Below are positions 44,009 through 53,118 of a DNA stretch of 64,000 nt, piece after piece. The translations under genes and the position numbers were made by a program. The stretch is from Maribacter polysiphoniae (GTDB taxonomy: Bacteria; Bacteroidota; Bacteroidia; Flavobacteriales; Flavobacteriaceae), in NCBI RefSeq assembly GCF_003148665.1, contig NZ_QGGQ01000004.1, positions 186,001-250,000 on the forward strand. The letters are read 5' to 3'. Within the stretch, counting starts at the first letter, position 1; every line of letters starts with the position of its first letter. The notes beneath the pieces are model-generated. The model did not search any database. It was not told the DNA's origin and saw nothing but the letters and a program-made list of their open reading frames with translations.

Positions 44009-44039
44009 GGGCTATTTAAACAGTATGTTTAAATAGCCC
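44009..44039. terminator. Putative terminator between gnd and carB
   Basis: A perfect 13-bp stem (GGGCTATTTAAAC with its complement) encloses a 5-base loop between convergent genes. T runs are poor on both sides, so termination strength is uncertain. Confidence 0.6.
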
Positions 44040-44089
44040 CAATTCAATACAAAGTACACTAATTACTTCGTTGGAGTGCTGGTATTTTA

Positions 44090-46942
44090 TTATTTGGAGA
44101 GGTACATCTTTCTTCTTGAATAAAGGTTGTAAAACTCATCATCCTTTAAACTATCGATAAACAGTATGCTTTCCCCCGTACTCTTCATTTCCGGACCTAG
44201 GTTTTTATTGACGTTCGGGAATTTATTGAACGAAAATACCGGCTGCTTTATCGCAAAACCTTCCAGTTGCGGATTAAAGTTGAAATCCTTTATCTTCTTC
44301 TCCCCCAACATTACTTTTGTCGCGTAGTTTACATACGGTTCTTTATATGCTTTGGAAATAAATGGAACCGTTCTTGATGCCCTCGGATTGGCCTCTATGA
44401 TATATACAATATCGTCTTTAATGGCAAACTGAATGTTGATCAACCCAACGGTATTCAAGGCCAAGGCGATTTTTTTGGTATGATCTTTTATCTGTTGCAT
44501 GACAAACTCCCCTATATTGAAAGGAGGCAAGGTCGCATTGGAATCCCCGGAATGGATACCACAAGGTTCGATATGCTCCATGATTCCAATAATATAAACA
44601 TCCTTACCATCGCAAATAGCATCCGCTTCCGCCTCGATGGCACCATCCAAATAATGGTCTAAAAGCAACTTGTTGTTAGGTATTTTTCGAAGTAAATCAA
44701 CCACATGGGCTTCCAACTCCTCCTTATTGATGACAATCTTCATACCTTGACCCCCTAACACATAGGATGGTCTTACCAACAATGGGAAGTCCAGTTTGTC
44801 GGCCAATTCCAAAGCCTCCTCGGCGGTTTCCGCCACCCCGAATTGCGGGAATGGGATATTGTTTTCCTCCAATAAAGTGGAAAAACTACCCCTATCCTCG
44901 GCCAAATCCAAGGCTTTAAAGCTGGTTCCAATAATCTTGATTCCGTATTTATCCAATTTTTCGGCCAGTTTCAAGGCTGTCTGCCCTCCCAATTGCACAA
45001 TAACACCCTCCGGCTTTTCATGACGGATGATATCATAGATATGCTCCCAGAAAACCGGTTCGAAATATAACTTATCGGCCGTATCAAAATCCGTCGATAC
45101 GGTTTCGGGGTTACAGTTGATCATTATCGTCTCATAACCACATTCCGCTGCTGCCAATACACCATGTACACAGCAATAATCGAACTCTATCCCCTGCCCT
45201 ATCCGGTTGGGGCCCGATCCAAGTACCACTATCTTTTTCTTATCGGTGACAATACTATCGTTTTCAACCTTTTTAACGCCATCCGCGGTTTCGTATTCCG
45301 CTTCGAATGTTGAATAATAATAGGGAGTCATCGCTTTGAACTCCGCCGCACAGGTATCCACCAGTTTATAAATCCTATTGATGTTGAGCTCTTCCCGTTT
45401 GGAATAAACCTCGCTTTCATAGCAATCGAGCATATGGGCAATCTGCCTATCGGCAAAACCCTTCTGTTTGGCCTCCAACAACAGACTTTTCGGAAGACTG
45501 GCAATGGTATATTCCGATATCTCCTTTTCAAGAAAATGCAATTCCTCATACTGTTTCAGGAACCACATGTCTATTTTGGTGATGTCATGGATCCTTCGAA
45601 GTGGAATACCCAATTGAATCGCATCATAAATAACGAAAACCCTATCCCACCCGGGAATCGTAAGTTTGTTAATAATTTGATCGTAATCGGAATATCCCTT
45701 TCCATCGGCACCAAGTCCGTTTCGCTTGATCTCGAGCGATTGGGTCGCTTTATGAAGCGCTTCCTGAAAAGAACGGCCAATACCCATCACTTCCCCCACA
45801 GACTTCATTTGAAGTCCTAAGGTTCTGTCAGAACCTTCGAACTTATCAAAATTCCATCGCGGTATCTTTACGATTACATAATCCAAGGTTGGCTCAAAAA
45901 GAGCGGATGTTGATTTTGTAATTTGATTATCCAACTCATCCAAATGGTACCCAATGGCTAATTTTGAGGCAATCTTCGCAATAGGATACCCTGTTGCCTT
46001 TGACGCCAATGCCGAAGATCGGGATACCCTTGGGTTGATCTCAATAGCAATAATATCCTCTTCTTCATCCGGACTAACAGCGAACTGCACATTACAACCA
46101 CCGGCGAAATCACCAATACTTCGCATCATTTTAATGGCCATGTCGCGCATTCTTTGAAAGGTACGGTCAGACAAGGTCATTGCGGGTGCAACGGTTATGG
46201 AATCCCCTGTATGGATACCCATGGGGTCCATATTCTCAATGGTACAGATAATCACAACGTTGTCATTCTTATCCCGTAACAACTCCAATTCGTATTCTTT
46301 CCACCCCATTAGGGCTTTATCGATCATAACCTCGTGAATAGGCGAGATTTCAAGTCCCCTACTCAATAACTCATCAAAATCCTCAGGTTTATACACAATG
46401 GATGCCCCGGCGCCCCCTAAGGTATAGGAAGCACGGATTACCAACGGAAAGCCAAATTCCTGGGCTATTTCCTTTCCTTTTAAGAAAGACGTCGCTGTTG
46501 CCTGGGGAGCCATTCCCACTCCAATTTTCAACATCAATTCCCTGAACTTCTCACGATCTTCGGTAATATTTATCGCATCGATATCAACCCCAATGATCTC
46601 AACATTGTGATCCACCCAAATTCCTTTTTCATCCGCCTCAATACATAGATTCAAGGCTGTCTGCCCTCCCATCGTAGGCAAAACCGCATCGATTTGAGGG
46701 TGTTCCTTCAATATTTCAAGAATAGATTTTGTCGTCAGCGGTTTCAGGTAAACATGATCCGCCATTGTAGGGTCGGTCATAATCGTGGCTGGGTTGCTAT
46801 TGATCAAGACGGTTTCTATACCATCCTCCCGTAAACTACGAAGTGCTTGGGAGCCCGAATAATCGAATTCACAAGCTTGTCCGATTACAATTGGACCTGA
46901 CCCTATAATCAATATTGACTTTAAATCTTTTCTTTTTGGCAT
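44090..46942 (-). CDS. carB: Carbamoyl-phosphate synthase large subunit, lacking the C-terminal allosteric domain
   Basis: The 950-residue large subunit makes carbamoyl phosphate from ammonia, bicarbonate and two ATP. The first ATP-grasp half starts KSILIIGSGPIVIGQACEFDYSG; the second starts at about residue 570 with KIVVLGSGPNRIGQGIEFDYC; metal/ATP motifs IEINPRVSRSS and IEANPRASRT are present. The frame ends shortly after LGPEMKSTGE, where E. coli CarB (1073 residues) continues for over 100 residues with the MGS-like allosteric domain. That domain is absent, so UMP/ornithine control is probably lost. carA is not in the window. Confidence 0.95.
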   Translation of the reverse strand: MPKRKDLKSILIIGSGPIVIGQACEFDYSGSQALRSLREDGIETVLINSNPATIMTDPTMADHVYLKPLTTKSILEILKEHPQIDAVLPTMGGQTALNLCIEADEKGIWVDHNVEIIGVDIDAINITEDREKFRELMLKIGVGMAPQATATSFLKGKEIAQEFGFPLVIRASYTLGGAGASIVYKPEDFDELLSRGLEISPIHEVMIDKALMGWKEYELELLRDKNDNVVIICTIENMDPMGIHTGDSITVAPAMTLSDRTFQRMRDMAIKMMRSIGDFAGGCNVQFAVSPDEEEDIIAIEINPRVSRSSALASKATGYPIAKIASKLAIGYHLDELDNQITKSTSALFEPTLDYVIVKIPRWNFDKFEGSDRTLGLQMKSVGEVMGIGRSFQEALHKATQSLEIKRNGLGADGKGYSDYDQIINKLTIPGWDRVFVIYDAIQLGIPLRRIHDITKIDMWFLKQYEELHFLEKEISEYTIASLPKSLLLEAKQKGFADRQIAHMLDCYESEVYSKREELNINRIYKLVDTCAAEFKAMTPYYYSTFEAEYETADGVKKVENDSIVTDKKKIVVLGSGPNRIGQGIEFDYCCVHGVLAAAECGYETIMINCNPETVSTDFDTADKLYFEPVFWEHIYDIIRHEKPEGVIVQLGGQTALKLAEKLDKYGIKIIGTSFKALDLAEDRGSFSTLLEENNIPFPQFGVAETAEEALELADKLDFPLLVRPSYVLGGQGMKIVINKEELEAHVVDLLRKIPNNKLLLDHYLDGAIEAEADAICDGKDVYIIGIMEHIEPCGIHSGDSNATLPPFNIGEFVMQQIKDHTKKIALALNTVGLINIQFAIKDDIVYIIEANPRASRTVPFISKAYKEPYVNYATKVMLGEKKIKDFNFNPQLEGFAIKQPVFSFNKFPNVNKNLGPEMKSTGESILFIDSLKDDEFYNLYSRRKMYLSK

Positions 46943-46978
46943 GCTCTCAGTTTTGTTTAGATATTACAAGGATAAAAA

Positions 46979-47009
46979 AAAGGTGCTACTTTTAGAAAAG
47001 TAACACCTT
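46979..47009 (-). terminator. Terminator after rpmH
   Basis: A 14-bp stem with one mismatch (AAGGTGCTACTTTT against AAAAGTAACACCTT) encloses a 3-base loop. On the minus strand it is followed by a T-rich run. It lies 27 bases past the rpmH stop and 37 bases before the carB ATG. Confidence 0.7.
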
Positions 47010-47035
47010 AATATTTTAAAAAAATAGTTCTAACA

Positions 47036-47194
47036 TTATTTTTTATGTCTCGGCTCAGAGGATACAGATAATTTTTTTCTTCCTTTTGCTCTTCTTCTAG
47101 AAAGAACTTTTCTACCATTAACGGTTGCCATGCGCTCTCTAAAGCCATGCTTATTCTTCCTTTTTCTTTTTGATGGCTGATATGTTCTTTTCAT
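47036..47194 (-). CDS. rpmH: 50S ribosomal protein L34
   Basis: This is a 52-residue protein from the ATG at 47194. The sequence [20 protein letters not shown] followed by [20 protein letters not shown] is unmistakable L34. It extends 6 residues past the family core with SEPRHKK, as often seen in Bacteroidota. It is a single gene with a strong promoter and its own terminator; the usual neighbours rnpA and dnaA are not adjacent here. Confidence 0.97.
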   Translation of the reverse strand: MKRTYQPSKRKRKNKHGFRERMATVNGRKVLSRRRAKGRKKLSVSSEPRHKK

Positions 47195-47265
47195 CCTCTG
47201 GCTAAATTTTTAAACTTATATTTTGTGCTTATGATTTTTGCTTATACCTCTGCAAAATCTGGGCG

Positions 47266-47295
47266 CAAATATACAAAGAGTTTTCGCTTTGACAA
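47266..47295 (-). promoter_or_regulatory. Promoter of rpmH
   Basis: On the minus strand TTG (47293-47295) is followed by 19 bases and then TATATTTG (47266-47273). Both elements and the spacing match the Bacteroidota consensus. The leader before the ATG is about 65 bases. Confidence 0.7.
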
Positions 47296-47353
47296 ACCTA
47301 ATCAAAAAAATATTTTTTTCATGCAGGTTTACTAGCTACAAGATGGTTTTTAT

Positions 47354-47361
47354 TACTTTTG
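47354..47361 (+). promoter_or_regulatory. -7 element upstream of the 47425 gene
   Basis: TACTTTTG matches TAnnTTTG, about 64 bases before the ATG. No -33 is visible. Confidence 0.35.
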
Positions 47362-47424
47362 CCCATCAAGGGATTAAATATCCATTATTGGTTAAATTCA
47401 TCCAAAAAACAATAGCAAACTACC

Positions 47425-47940
47425 ATGTTCAACAAAAATATCAAACTCGTTATAGCAGGCCTGATCATTGCATATGCCATTTATCAATTTGTTGAAGGAA
47501 ACATCGGAAACGGTATATTCTTGATTCTTTTTTCATTAATATTCATATTTCTTTATTTTAGGAACGAGATTATTTTACTTGCTTTTCTCAGAATGCGGAA
47601 ACAAGATTTGGAAGGCACCAAAAAATGGTTGGACAAGATTAAAAATCCGGAATCTGCCCTGATCACCAAGCAACAAGGGTATTTCAACTATTTGCACGGA
47701 ATCATTCTTTCCCAAAAGAACCTCACCCAAGCGGAGAAATTCTTTAAAAAAGCCTTGAAACTCGGACTCACCATGGATTATGATACGGCAATGGCCAAAT
47801 TGAGCTTGGCTGGTATCGCCATGCAGAAGCGCCGCAAAAGGGAAGCTACGATGCTTTTGAACGAAGCCAAAAAATTGGATAAAAGCAACATGCTTACCGA
47901 TCAAATAAAAATGATGCAACAGCAAATGAAAAAGATTTAA
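47425..47940 (+). CDS. Membrane protein with TPR-like repeat
   Basis: The 171-residue protein has two transmembrane helices at the N-terminus (about 6-25 and 27-50), then a helical soluble region with a TPR-like pattern: YFNYLHGIILSQKNLTQAEKFFKKALKLG (about 91-119) and LAGIAMQKRRKREATMLLNEAKKLD. It would face the cytoplasm or periplasm and bind other proteins. Family unrecognised beyond the repeat. It ends 1 base before the convergent cardiolipin synthase gene. Confidence 0.78.
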   Translation: MFNKNIKLVIAGLIIAYAIYQFVEGNIGNGIFLILFSLIFIFLYFRNEIILLAFLRMRKQDLEGTKKWLDKIKNPESALITKQQGYFNYLHGIILSQKNLTQAEKFFKKALKLGLTMDYDTAMAKLSLAGIAMQKRRKREATMLLNEAKKLDKSNMLTDQIKMMQQQMKKI

Positions 47941-47941
47941 C

Positions 47942-49405
47942 CTAGAGCAAAGGAGCCCATAACCTACTGATCGATTCTTGTATTTTACGGGTCATACCAC
48001 GTTGTAACCACCTTTCATAATCCACTTCCTCACTTTCCAATAGATCCTTTTTGTAGATTTCCCGCATTTGCCGGTTAATTCCCGTATTGTATACCAAAGC
48101 ATTGATTTCAAAGTTCAACGAAAAACTTCGATAATCTAAATTTGCGGTTCCTATACTCGTGAAATAGTCATCAATGATCATTGTTTTTGCATGCACAAAC
48201 CCCTTGTGGTATCTAAAAATGCGAACCCCGGAACGCGCCAATTGCTCAATATAGGAATCCGTCGCGTACTGGGCCGCCCATGAATCTGATTTCTTGGGAA
48301 TGATGACCCTAACATCCACCCCACTTCTTGAGGCTGTTGTCAAAGCGGTTAGAATTTGACTATTGGGAATTAAATAAGGGGTTGTAATACAAATGCTTTT
48401 CTTGGCCGTGTTTATGGCCGTGAACATGGCCTCCATTATATTCTCCCAATCGGTATCAGGGCCACTGGCAATGATTTGGACGGCTACAGGATCCGGTACT
48501 TTGGATTTGGATTTAGGAAAATGCCTTCCCTCCAATTCAATATCATCCTTGGCTGCAAAGTTCCAACTGAGAAAAAATGAGGATTGCAAGGCCCCTACGG
48601 CCGCACCTTGTATCCGCAAGTGGGTATCCCTCCAATAGCGCTTGTTCGTATAGTCATTATTATACTTCTTGTCAATATTGATTCCCCCTAAATAACCGAT
48701 TTTACCATCGATAACGACTATTTTACGATGGTTCCTGTAATTGATCTTACTGGTGGAATTTGAGAACAATACCGGTAAGAATGCATGGTGCTGCACTCCA
48801 CTGTCAGTCAGAAGTTTTTTGGATCTCGATGAAATAGTGCTTCCCACATCATCATAGATCAACCTTACCTGTACCCCTGCTCTTGCTTTTGCACAAAGCG
48901 ATTCAATAATTTCAATTCCTTGTTCATCATCGACAAACACGAAATATTCCATGTGTATGTGATCTTCTGCCTGTGCAAGGTCTTTCTTTAATCTTTCAAA
49001 TTTTTGCTCCCCATTGACCAGTATATCCACTTCATTCTCAAAAGTGAGTACCGCTTTCTCGTTGTGACGCAATAAATTATAGATTTTAAAGGCCCCATCA
49101 CCAAATTCAGTCTTAAAGTCGAAACGCTCCTCCCTGTCCAAACTGAATTTCTTACGCCACTGCTTTAGTGACTCATTGTCGAAAATGTACTTCTTTTCAA
49201 ATATTTTGTGCTTTCGATAGTCCTGTCCGAAAAAGTAATAAATGAAAATGCCCAAAAATGGCAGTATGGCCAGTATAAATATAAATGAGAGCGTTTTTAC
49301 CGGATTTTTGTTCTTGAGAACGATAAGTATCGAAAAAAGAACAACCAGCACATAATTTACCCCTAAAAGAAATGGCCAAAGGTTTTCCCTAAAGAAAGAA
49401 AACAT
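47942..49405 (-). CDS. cls: Cardiolipin synthase (phospholipase D family)
   Basis: The 487-residue membrane enzyme has two N-terminal transmembrane helices (about 8-55) and then two PLD domains with HKD motifs: NHRKIVVIDGKIGYLGG (near 222) and VHAKTMIIDDYFTSIGT (near 400). It condenses two phosphatidylglycerol molecules to cardiolipin. Length is normal for bacterial Cls. It follows the lytic transglycosylase gene by 2 bases on the same strand, making an envelope operon. Confidence 0.95.
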   Translation of the reverse strand: MFSFFRENLWPFLLGVNYVLVVLFSILIVLKNKNPVKTLSFIFILAILPFLGIFIYYFFGQDYRKHKIFEKKYIFDNESLKQWRKKFSLDREERFDFKTEFGDGAFKIYNLLRHNEKAVLTFENEVDILVNGEQKFERLKKDLAQAEDHIHMEYFVFVDDEQGIEIIESLCAKARAGVQVRLIYDDVGSTISSRSKKLLTDSGVQHHAFLPVLFSNSTSKINYRNHRKIVVIDGKIGYLGGINIDKKYNNDYTNKRYWRDTHLRIQGAAVGALQSSFFLSWNFAAKDDIELEGRHFPKSKSKVPDPVAVQIIASGPDTDWENIMEAMFTAINTAKKSICITTPYLIPNSQILTALTTASRSGVDVRVIIPKKSDSWAAQYATDSYIEQLARSGVRIFRYHKGFVHAKTMIIDDYFTSIGTANLDYRSFSLNFEINALVYNTGINRQMREIYKKDLLESEEVDYERWLQRGMTRKIQESISRLWAPLL

Positions 49406-49407
49406 AC

Positions 49408-50367
49408 CTATTTGGCGACTTTGTAGTAGCCTTTATTTGGGATTTCTATGGTGTATGTCTTTCTTGATGCATTGTTCAAGTGAGGCTCCCGTAACCAAGG
49501 GTTATGTCGTTTTAGGATTTTATAATTGATCTCATATTTTTGGGCAAAATCCGCAAAACTGGCAATAGGCTCATCGACCTCTACCTTAAACGTAGGAACG
49601 GCACTGTACATATCTTCCTTTTCAATCTCAAAGCCATATTTTTCTGGATTCGAAAGAATCTCTTTTATAGCCATAATCCTGAACACGTACCTTCCTGTCT
49701 CTTGTCCGAGCAAAAGATCGTAATAATCCTCTACCTTCTGGATTCCCATAAATTTATTGATTGCACCAGGACCTGCATTATAAGAGGCTGCAGTCAGTGT
49801 CCAACTTCCATATTTCTCCTTCCATTTGTTCAAGTAATCACAGGCCACCTGGGTCGATTTCTCTAGATGGTAACGTTCATCCACATTGGCATTTATCTCA
49901 AGTCCATACTCCTTTCCCGTTCCTTTCATTATTTGCCAAAAACCGGTAGCACCGGCATGGGATACCACATTGGTCAAGGCACTTTCCGCCACTGCCAAGT
50001 ATTTAAAATCATCTGGAATACCATTTTTGGCCAGAATAGGTTCTATAACCGGGAAGTATTTATTGGCCCTTTTCATTAATAGCAAGGCATTAGACTGCCA
50101 ATAGGTATTCACCAAGAACTCCCTATCGATACGCTCCATAATCTCAGGGTCATCCTGAGGAACCAATTCACCTGCAAAATTTAAATCTTCAGGAATCTCA
50201 ATCGTAGAGATCCTATACGTATCGGAAACACTCTTGTCATTATCGTTTTCAGCAACATCCTGTACCGATTCATTTTCGGTTTCGTTAGCACCCTGTACGG
50301 CAAAAATCAGGGTCGTTATCACAAAAAAGACCCCTAACAGCATTAAAATATTCTTTAAAATCCTCAT
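49408..50367 (-). CDS. Lytic murein transglycosylase (Slt/MltD-like)
   Basis: The 319-residue protein has an N-terminal signal or anchor (about 5-24). The SLT domain carries the catalytic Glu in YLAVAESALTN (near 128) followed by GATGFWQIMKGTGKEYGL and AASYNAGPGAI. The C-terminal part (about 270-319, FAQKYEINYKILKRHNPWL) looks like a LysM-type peptidoglycan-binding segment. It cleaves glycan strands, forming 1,6-anhydro ends. It is the first gene of the operon with cls, under a TACCTTTG element. Confidence 0.93.
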   Translation of the reverse strand: MRILKNILMLLGVFFVITTLIFAVQGANETENESVQDVAENDNDKSVSDTYRISTIEIPEDLNFAGELVPQDDPEIMERIDREFLVNTYWQSNALLLMKRANKYFPVIEPILAKNGIPDDFKYLAVAESALTNVVSHAGATGFWQIMKGTGKEYGLEINANVDERYHLEKSTQVACDYLNKWKEKYGSWTLTAASYNAGPGAINKFMGIQKVEDYYDLLLGQETGRYVFRIMAIKEILSNPEKYGFEIEKEDMYSAVPTFKVEVDEPIASFADFAQKYEINYKILKRHNPWLREPHLNNASRKTYTIEIPNKGYYKVAK

Positions 50368-50389
50368 ATTTCCTCATTAAGTTTAAATT

Positions 50390-50397
50390 CAAAGGTA
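50390..50397 (-). promoter_or_regulatory. -7 element of the transglycosylase-cls operon
   Basis: TACCTTTG on the minus strand matches TAnnTTTG about 22 bases before the ATG. There is no clear -33. Confidence 0.45.
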
Positions 50398-50468
50398 CTA
50401 AAGAAACATACAAAAAATGAAATCTTTATTTCTTTATACAGTAACAAACACCTTTACTACTAACTTCG

Positions 50469-51131
50469 TTATTCCTTAATAATTGTGGGCAAATGCTCAT
50501 TAAACCATCGAGCCCGATGGATAATCATGGTATGAGTGCCGTTTTTAACAGGAATACAATCCTTAATATGCACGATAGGGAAAACAGCATCCTTATCCCC
50601 ATGGATATGCACAAGGTTTTTAGGATACTGCACCTGTTTCCAATTGACAATCTGGTCGATTGACCAATCTATATACTGTTTATCCCTAATGGACAGGTAC
50701 TTTTCATAAAGTTCCAACCGCTTGTGAACGGCCTCCCCAAAGGCATATTTGGCCAGCAATTCCACATTATTCACCAATCCCGTAGGTAATAACTTATGCA
50801 CTTTGGTGTATTTGGCAAAGAGCATTCTTTTAGGCAGTTCTTCCGTTCTTTTTACGCTAGAGACCAAGATGACCTTTTTTGTATCTATGAGTTTGGCCAT
50901 TTCCTGTACCAGCATACCCCCGAAGGAAACCCCAATCAGGACCGGGTGGTCATGTTTGATTTTTTTTACCATTTTCTCCGCATAGGCAACCAACGACATG
51001 TCCTTTTCCGGGACAAACCAATCGAGTCTATGGGTTTCAAATTCAGTTTCAGGTAAACGTATATTTTCGAATATTGTTGAATTTGCAGCCATCCCTGGCA
51101 TGAAGTAAACTTGTATTTTTTCTTGGCTCAT
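50469..51131 (-). CDS. Alpha/beta hydrolase family protein
   Basis: The 220-residue cytoplasmic protein has an alpha/beta-hydrolase pattern: YFMPGMAAN near the N-terminus, nucleophile elbow GVSFGGM (near 90), an acidic residue in HIHGDKDAVFP and a late His in NGTHTMIIHRA. The first motif (MPGM) replaces the usual HG, so activity is uncertain. There is no signal peptide, in contrast to the hydrolase at 13.5-14.3 kb. A single gene; substrate unknown. Confidence 0.8.
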   Translation of the reverse strand: MSQEKIQVYFMPGMAANSTIFENIRLPETEFETHRLDWFVPEKDMSLVAYAEKMVKKIKHDHPVLIGVSFGGMLVQEMAKLIDTKKVILVSSVKRTEELPKRMLFAKYTKVHKLLPTGLVNNVELLAKYAFGEAVHKRLELYEKYLSIRDKQYIDWSIDQIVNWKQVQYPKNLVHIHGDKDAVFPIVHIKDCIPVKNGTHTMIIHRARWFNEHLPTIIKE

Positions 51132-51177
51132 ATCGTTCTGCCTTACGAATTTCTTAGGAAAATCGTATTTTTATTAT

Positions 51178-51185
51178 TACTTTTG
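51178..51185 (+). promoter_or_regulatory. -7 element upstream of the small acetyltransferase-fold gene
   Basis: TACTTTTG matches TAnnTTTG, giving a leader of about 110 bases before the ATG at 51301, unusually long for this genome. Confidence 0.35.
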
Positions 51186-51300
51186 TATTCTGTTTCGAAT
51201 AACCCCAAGCATCTTATTACAAAGCCATGTAAATGTATAAAATTACGATGCAATCTGACGTGATTTTTTTTAGATAAGACCAATAATAAAATCTAACTAT

Positions 51301-51594
51301 ATGAATGAAGTAGAAATAAATGACAATAGTTTCTTGCGCCAATTTGAAGCTAGAGTCGAAGGTCAATTAGCTAAGATCGAATATTCTTCACAAGAACGTA
51401 AAGTTTTTTTAACCAAATTGGTTATTCCGGAAGAAATCACAAAAGAAGGTTTTAAAGAAGACTTCATCAAATCTGTTTTACATCATATTCAAGATCAAAA
51501 CCTACGTGTGGTACCTACGAGTCCGCAAATAGCAGGTTTCTTAAGAAAAAACAGACAGTACAAAGAGATGCTACCGGTAGGAATTAGGATCTGA
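51301..51594 (+). CDS. GNAT-fold protein (YidJ-like, Acetyltransf_CG family)
   Basis: The 97-residue protein matches the short Acetyltransf_CG family (YidJ-like): RQFEARVEGQLAKIEYSSQER, VFLTKLVIPEEI and a C-terminal DQNLRVVPTSPQIAGFLRKN. The canonical acetyl-CoA loop (R/Q-x-x-G-x-G/A) is not evident; the segment after VIPEEI (TKEGFKEDF) replaces the usual RGKGIG. Catalysis is therefore doubtful and the family has no known substrate. It is a single gene with a long leader and strong terminator. Confidence 0.8.
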   Translation: MNEVEINDNSFLRQFEARVEGQLAKIEYSSQERKVFLTKLVIPEEITKEGFKEDFIKSVLHHIQDQNLRVVPTSPQIAGFLRKNRQYKEMLPVGIRI

Positions 51595-51613
51595 TCTAAA
51601 GAAAACAACTTAC

Positions 51614-51661
51614 AAAACCTGTTATACACTGAAACAAATTCAGTCATTAACAGGTTTTTTT
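51614..51661. terminator. Bidirectional terminator between the GNAT-fold gene and mtaB
   Basis: The outer stem AAAACCTGTTA (51614-51624) pairs with TAACAGGTTTT (51648-51658), with an inner ACTGA/CAGT helix. A T run follows on the plus strand. The end of that run is part of the mtaB stop codon. Confidence 0.8.
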
Positions 51662-52985
51662 ATGCGGTAATACCACTTGCCACAAACTGAATTTTTACGA
51701 GTCCGTCCACATCGATATCAGTAAGTTCCACTTCCTGTAGTGTATTTACCAAATCGGGATTCCAAGGATACTTTACCTTAACATAATTCTCGGTAAAGCC
51801 CTGAATATAACCTTCTTTGTTTTCCCCTTCGAACAATACGGTCCTGGTGGTCCCCAATTGACTTTCATAAAAAGCCCGTCGTTTTTTTACCGAGAGGCCA
51901 CGAAGCATTTTACTTCGTTTGCTCCTTACCTTTAATGGTACGGGGTCAAGCATGCTCGCTGCAGGGGTATTATCCCTTTCCGAATAGGTAAAGACATGCA
52001 GATAGGAAATATCAAGTTCATTCAGAAATTGGTAGGTTTCCAAAAAATGGTCGTCACTTTCCCCCGGAAAACCAACAATAACATCGACCCCAATACAGGC
52101 ATGGGGCATTGTTTGTCTTATTCTGTTTACCCTATCGATATAAAGTGTTCGCAGGTAACGACGCTTCATTTGCTTTAAAATATCATCGCTACCACTCTGT
52201 AGGGGAATATGAAAATGGGGCACGAATGAATTACTTTTTGCCACAAAATCAATGGTTTCATTTTTCAACAAATTAGGCTCAATGGAAGAAATCCGTAATC
52301 GATTGATACCCTCTACCCTATCCAAGGCCTGTACCAAATCCAAAAAAGTGTGCCCATGTTTTTTATTTCCGAATTCACCTTTCCCAAAATCGCCGATATT
52401 CACTCCCGTTAGTACAATCTCCTTAATTCCCTTTTCTGAAATTTCCTTGGCGTTCTTAAGTACGTTTTCCAAAGTATCACTACGGGAGATCCCCCGGGCC
52501 AAGGGAATGGTACAAAAGGTACACTTATAATCACAACCGTCCTGTACCTTCAAAAAGGCACGTGTACGATCACCAATGGCATAACTCCCTACGTAAAAAT
52601 CAGCTTCCTCTATCTCACAGGCATGTACTTGCCCATAATCATTCTTGGATAGGTCATTGACATAATCGGCTATCTTGAACTTTTCCGTTGCCCCCAAAAC
52701 CAAGTCCACCCCATCAACCGCGGCCAACTCTTCCGGTTTAAGTTGTGCGTAACAACCAATGGCCGCCACAAAAGCTTCTGGATTTGTTTTTAAGGCTTGT
52801 CGCACGATGGACTTAAAACGCTTATCTGCATTTTCGGTAACCGAACAGGTATTTATAACATACATATCAGCCTTCTCGGAGAAGTCAACACGCTCATATC
52901 CATCTTTTTGGAAATCTCTTGCGATTGTTGAAGTTTCTGAGAAGTTGAGTTTACATCCCAAGGTATAAAATGCTACTTTCTTCAT
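51660..52985 (-). CDS. mtaB: tRNA N6-threonylcarbamoyladenosine methylthiotransferase
   Basis: The 441-residue radical-SAM methylthiotransferase has an N-terminal cluster domain with Cys in TLGCKLNFSE, NTCSV and AIGCYAQ, the radical-SAM CxxxCxxC in GCDYKCTFCTIP (about 145-157) and a C-terminal TRAM domain (about 380-441). Motifs TYSERDNTPA and VGFPGESDDHF are also typical. It converts t6A37 to ms2t6A37 in tRNA. Order and length fit MtaB better than MiaB. It is a single gene with a TATATTTG element upstream. Confidence 0.92.
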   Translation of the reverse strand: MKKVAFYTLGCKLNFSETSTIARDFQKDGYERVDFSEKADMYVINTCSVTENADKRFKSIVRQALKTNPEAFVAAIGCYAQLKPEELAAVDGVDLVLGATEKFKIADYVNDLSKNDYGQVHACEIEEADFYVGSYAIGDRTRAFLKVQDGCDYKCTFCTIPLARGISRSDTLENVLKNAKEISEKGIKEIVLTGVNIGDFGKGEFGNKKHGHTFLDLVQALDRVEGINRLRISSIEPNLLKNETIDFVAKSNSFVPHFHIPLQSGSDDILKQMKRRYLRTLYIDRVNRIRQTMPHACIGVDVIVGFPGESDDHFLETYQFLNELDISYLHVFTYSERDNTPAASMLDPVPLKVRSKRSKMLRGLSVKKRRAFYESQLGTTRTVLFEGENKEGYIQGFTENYVKVKYPWNPDLVNTLQEVELTDIDVDGLVKIQFVASGITA

Positions 52986-53032
52986 GTGGAATTCAATTGG
53001 GTGCCCCGGGTAATTCTTTTTAATTGGGCTTG

Positions 53033-53040
53033 CAAATATA
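53033..53040 (-). promoter_or_regulatory. -7 element of mtaB
   Basis: TATATTTG on the minus strand matches TAnnTTTG about 47 bases before the ATG. There is no standard -33. Confidence 0.4.
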
Positions 53041-53118
53041 TCAAATTTTGTAGTTAGGAGGTCCTAAAGGAATATTTCGAACGCATGGTTTTCCAACTAC
53101 TGCTTATTGAATAGGATA

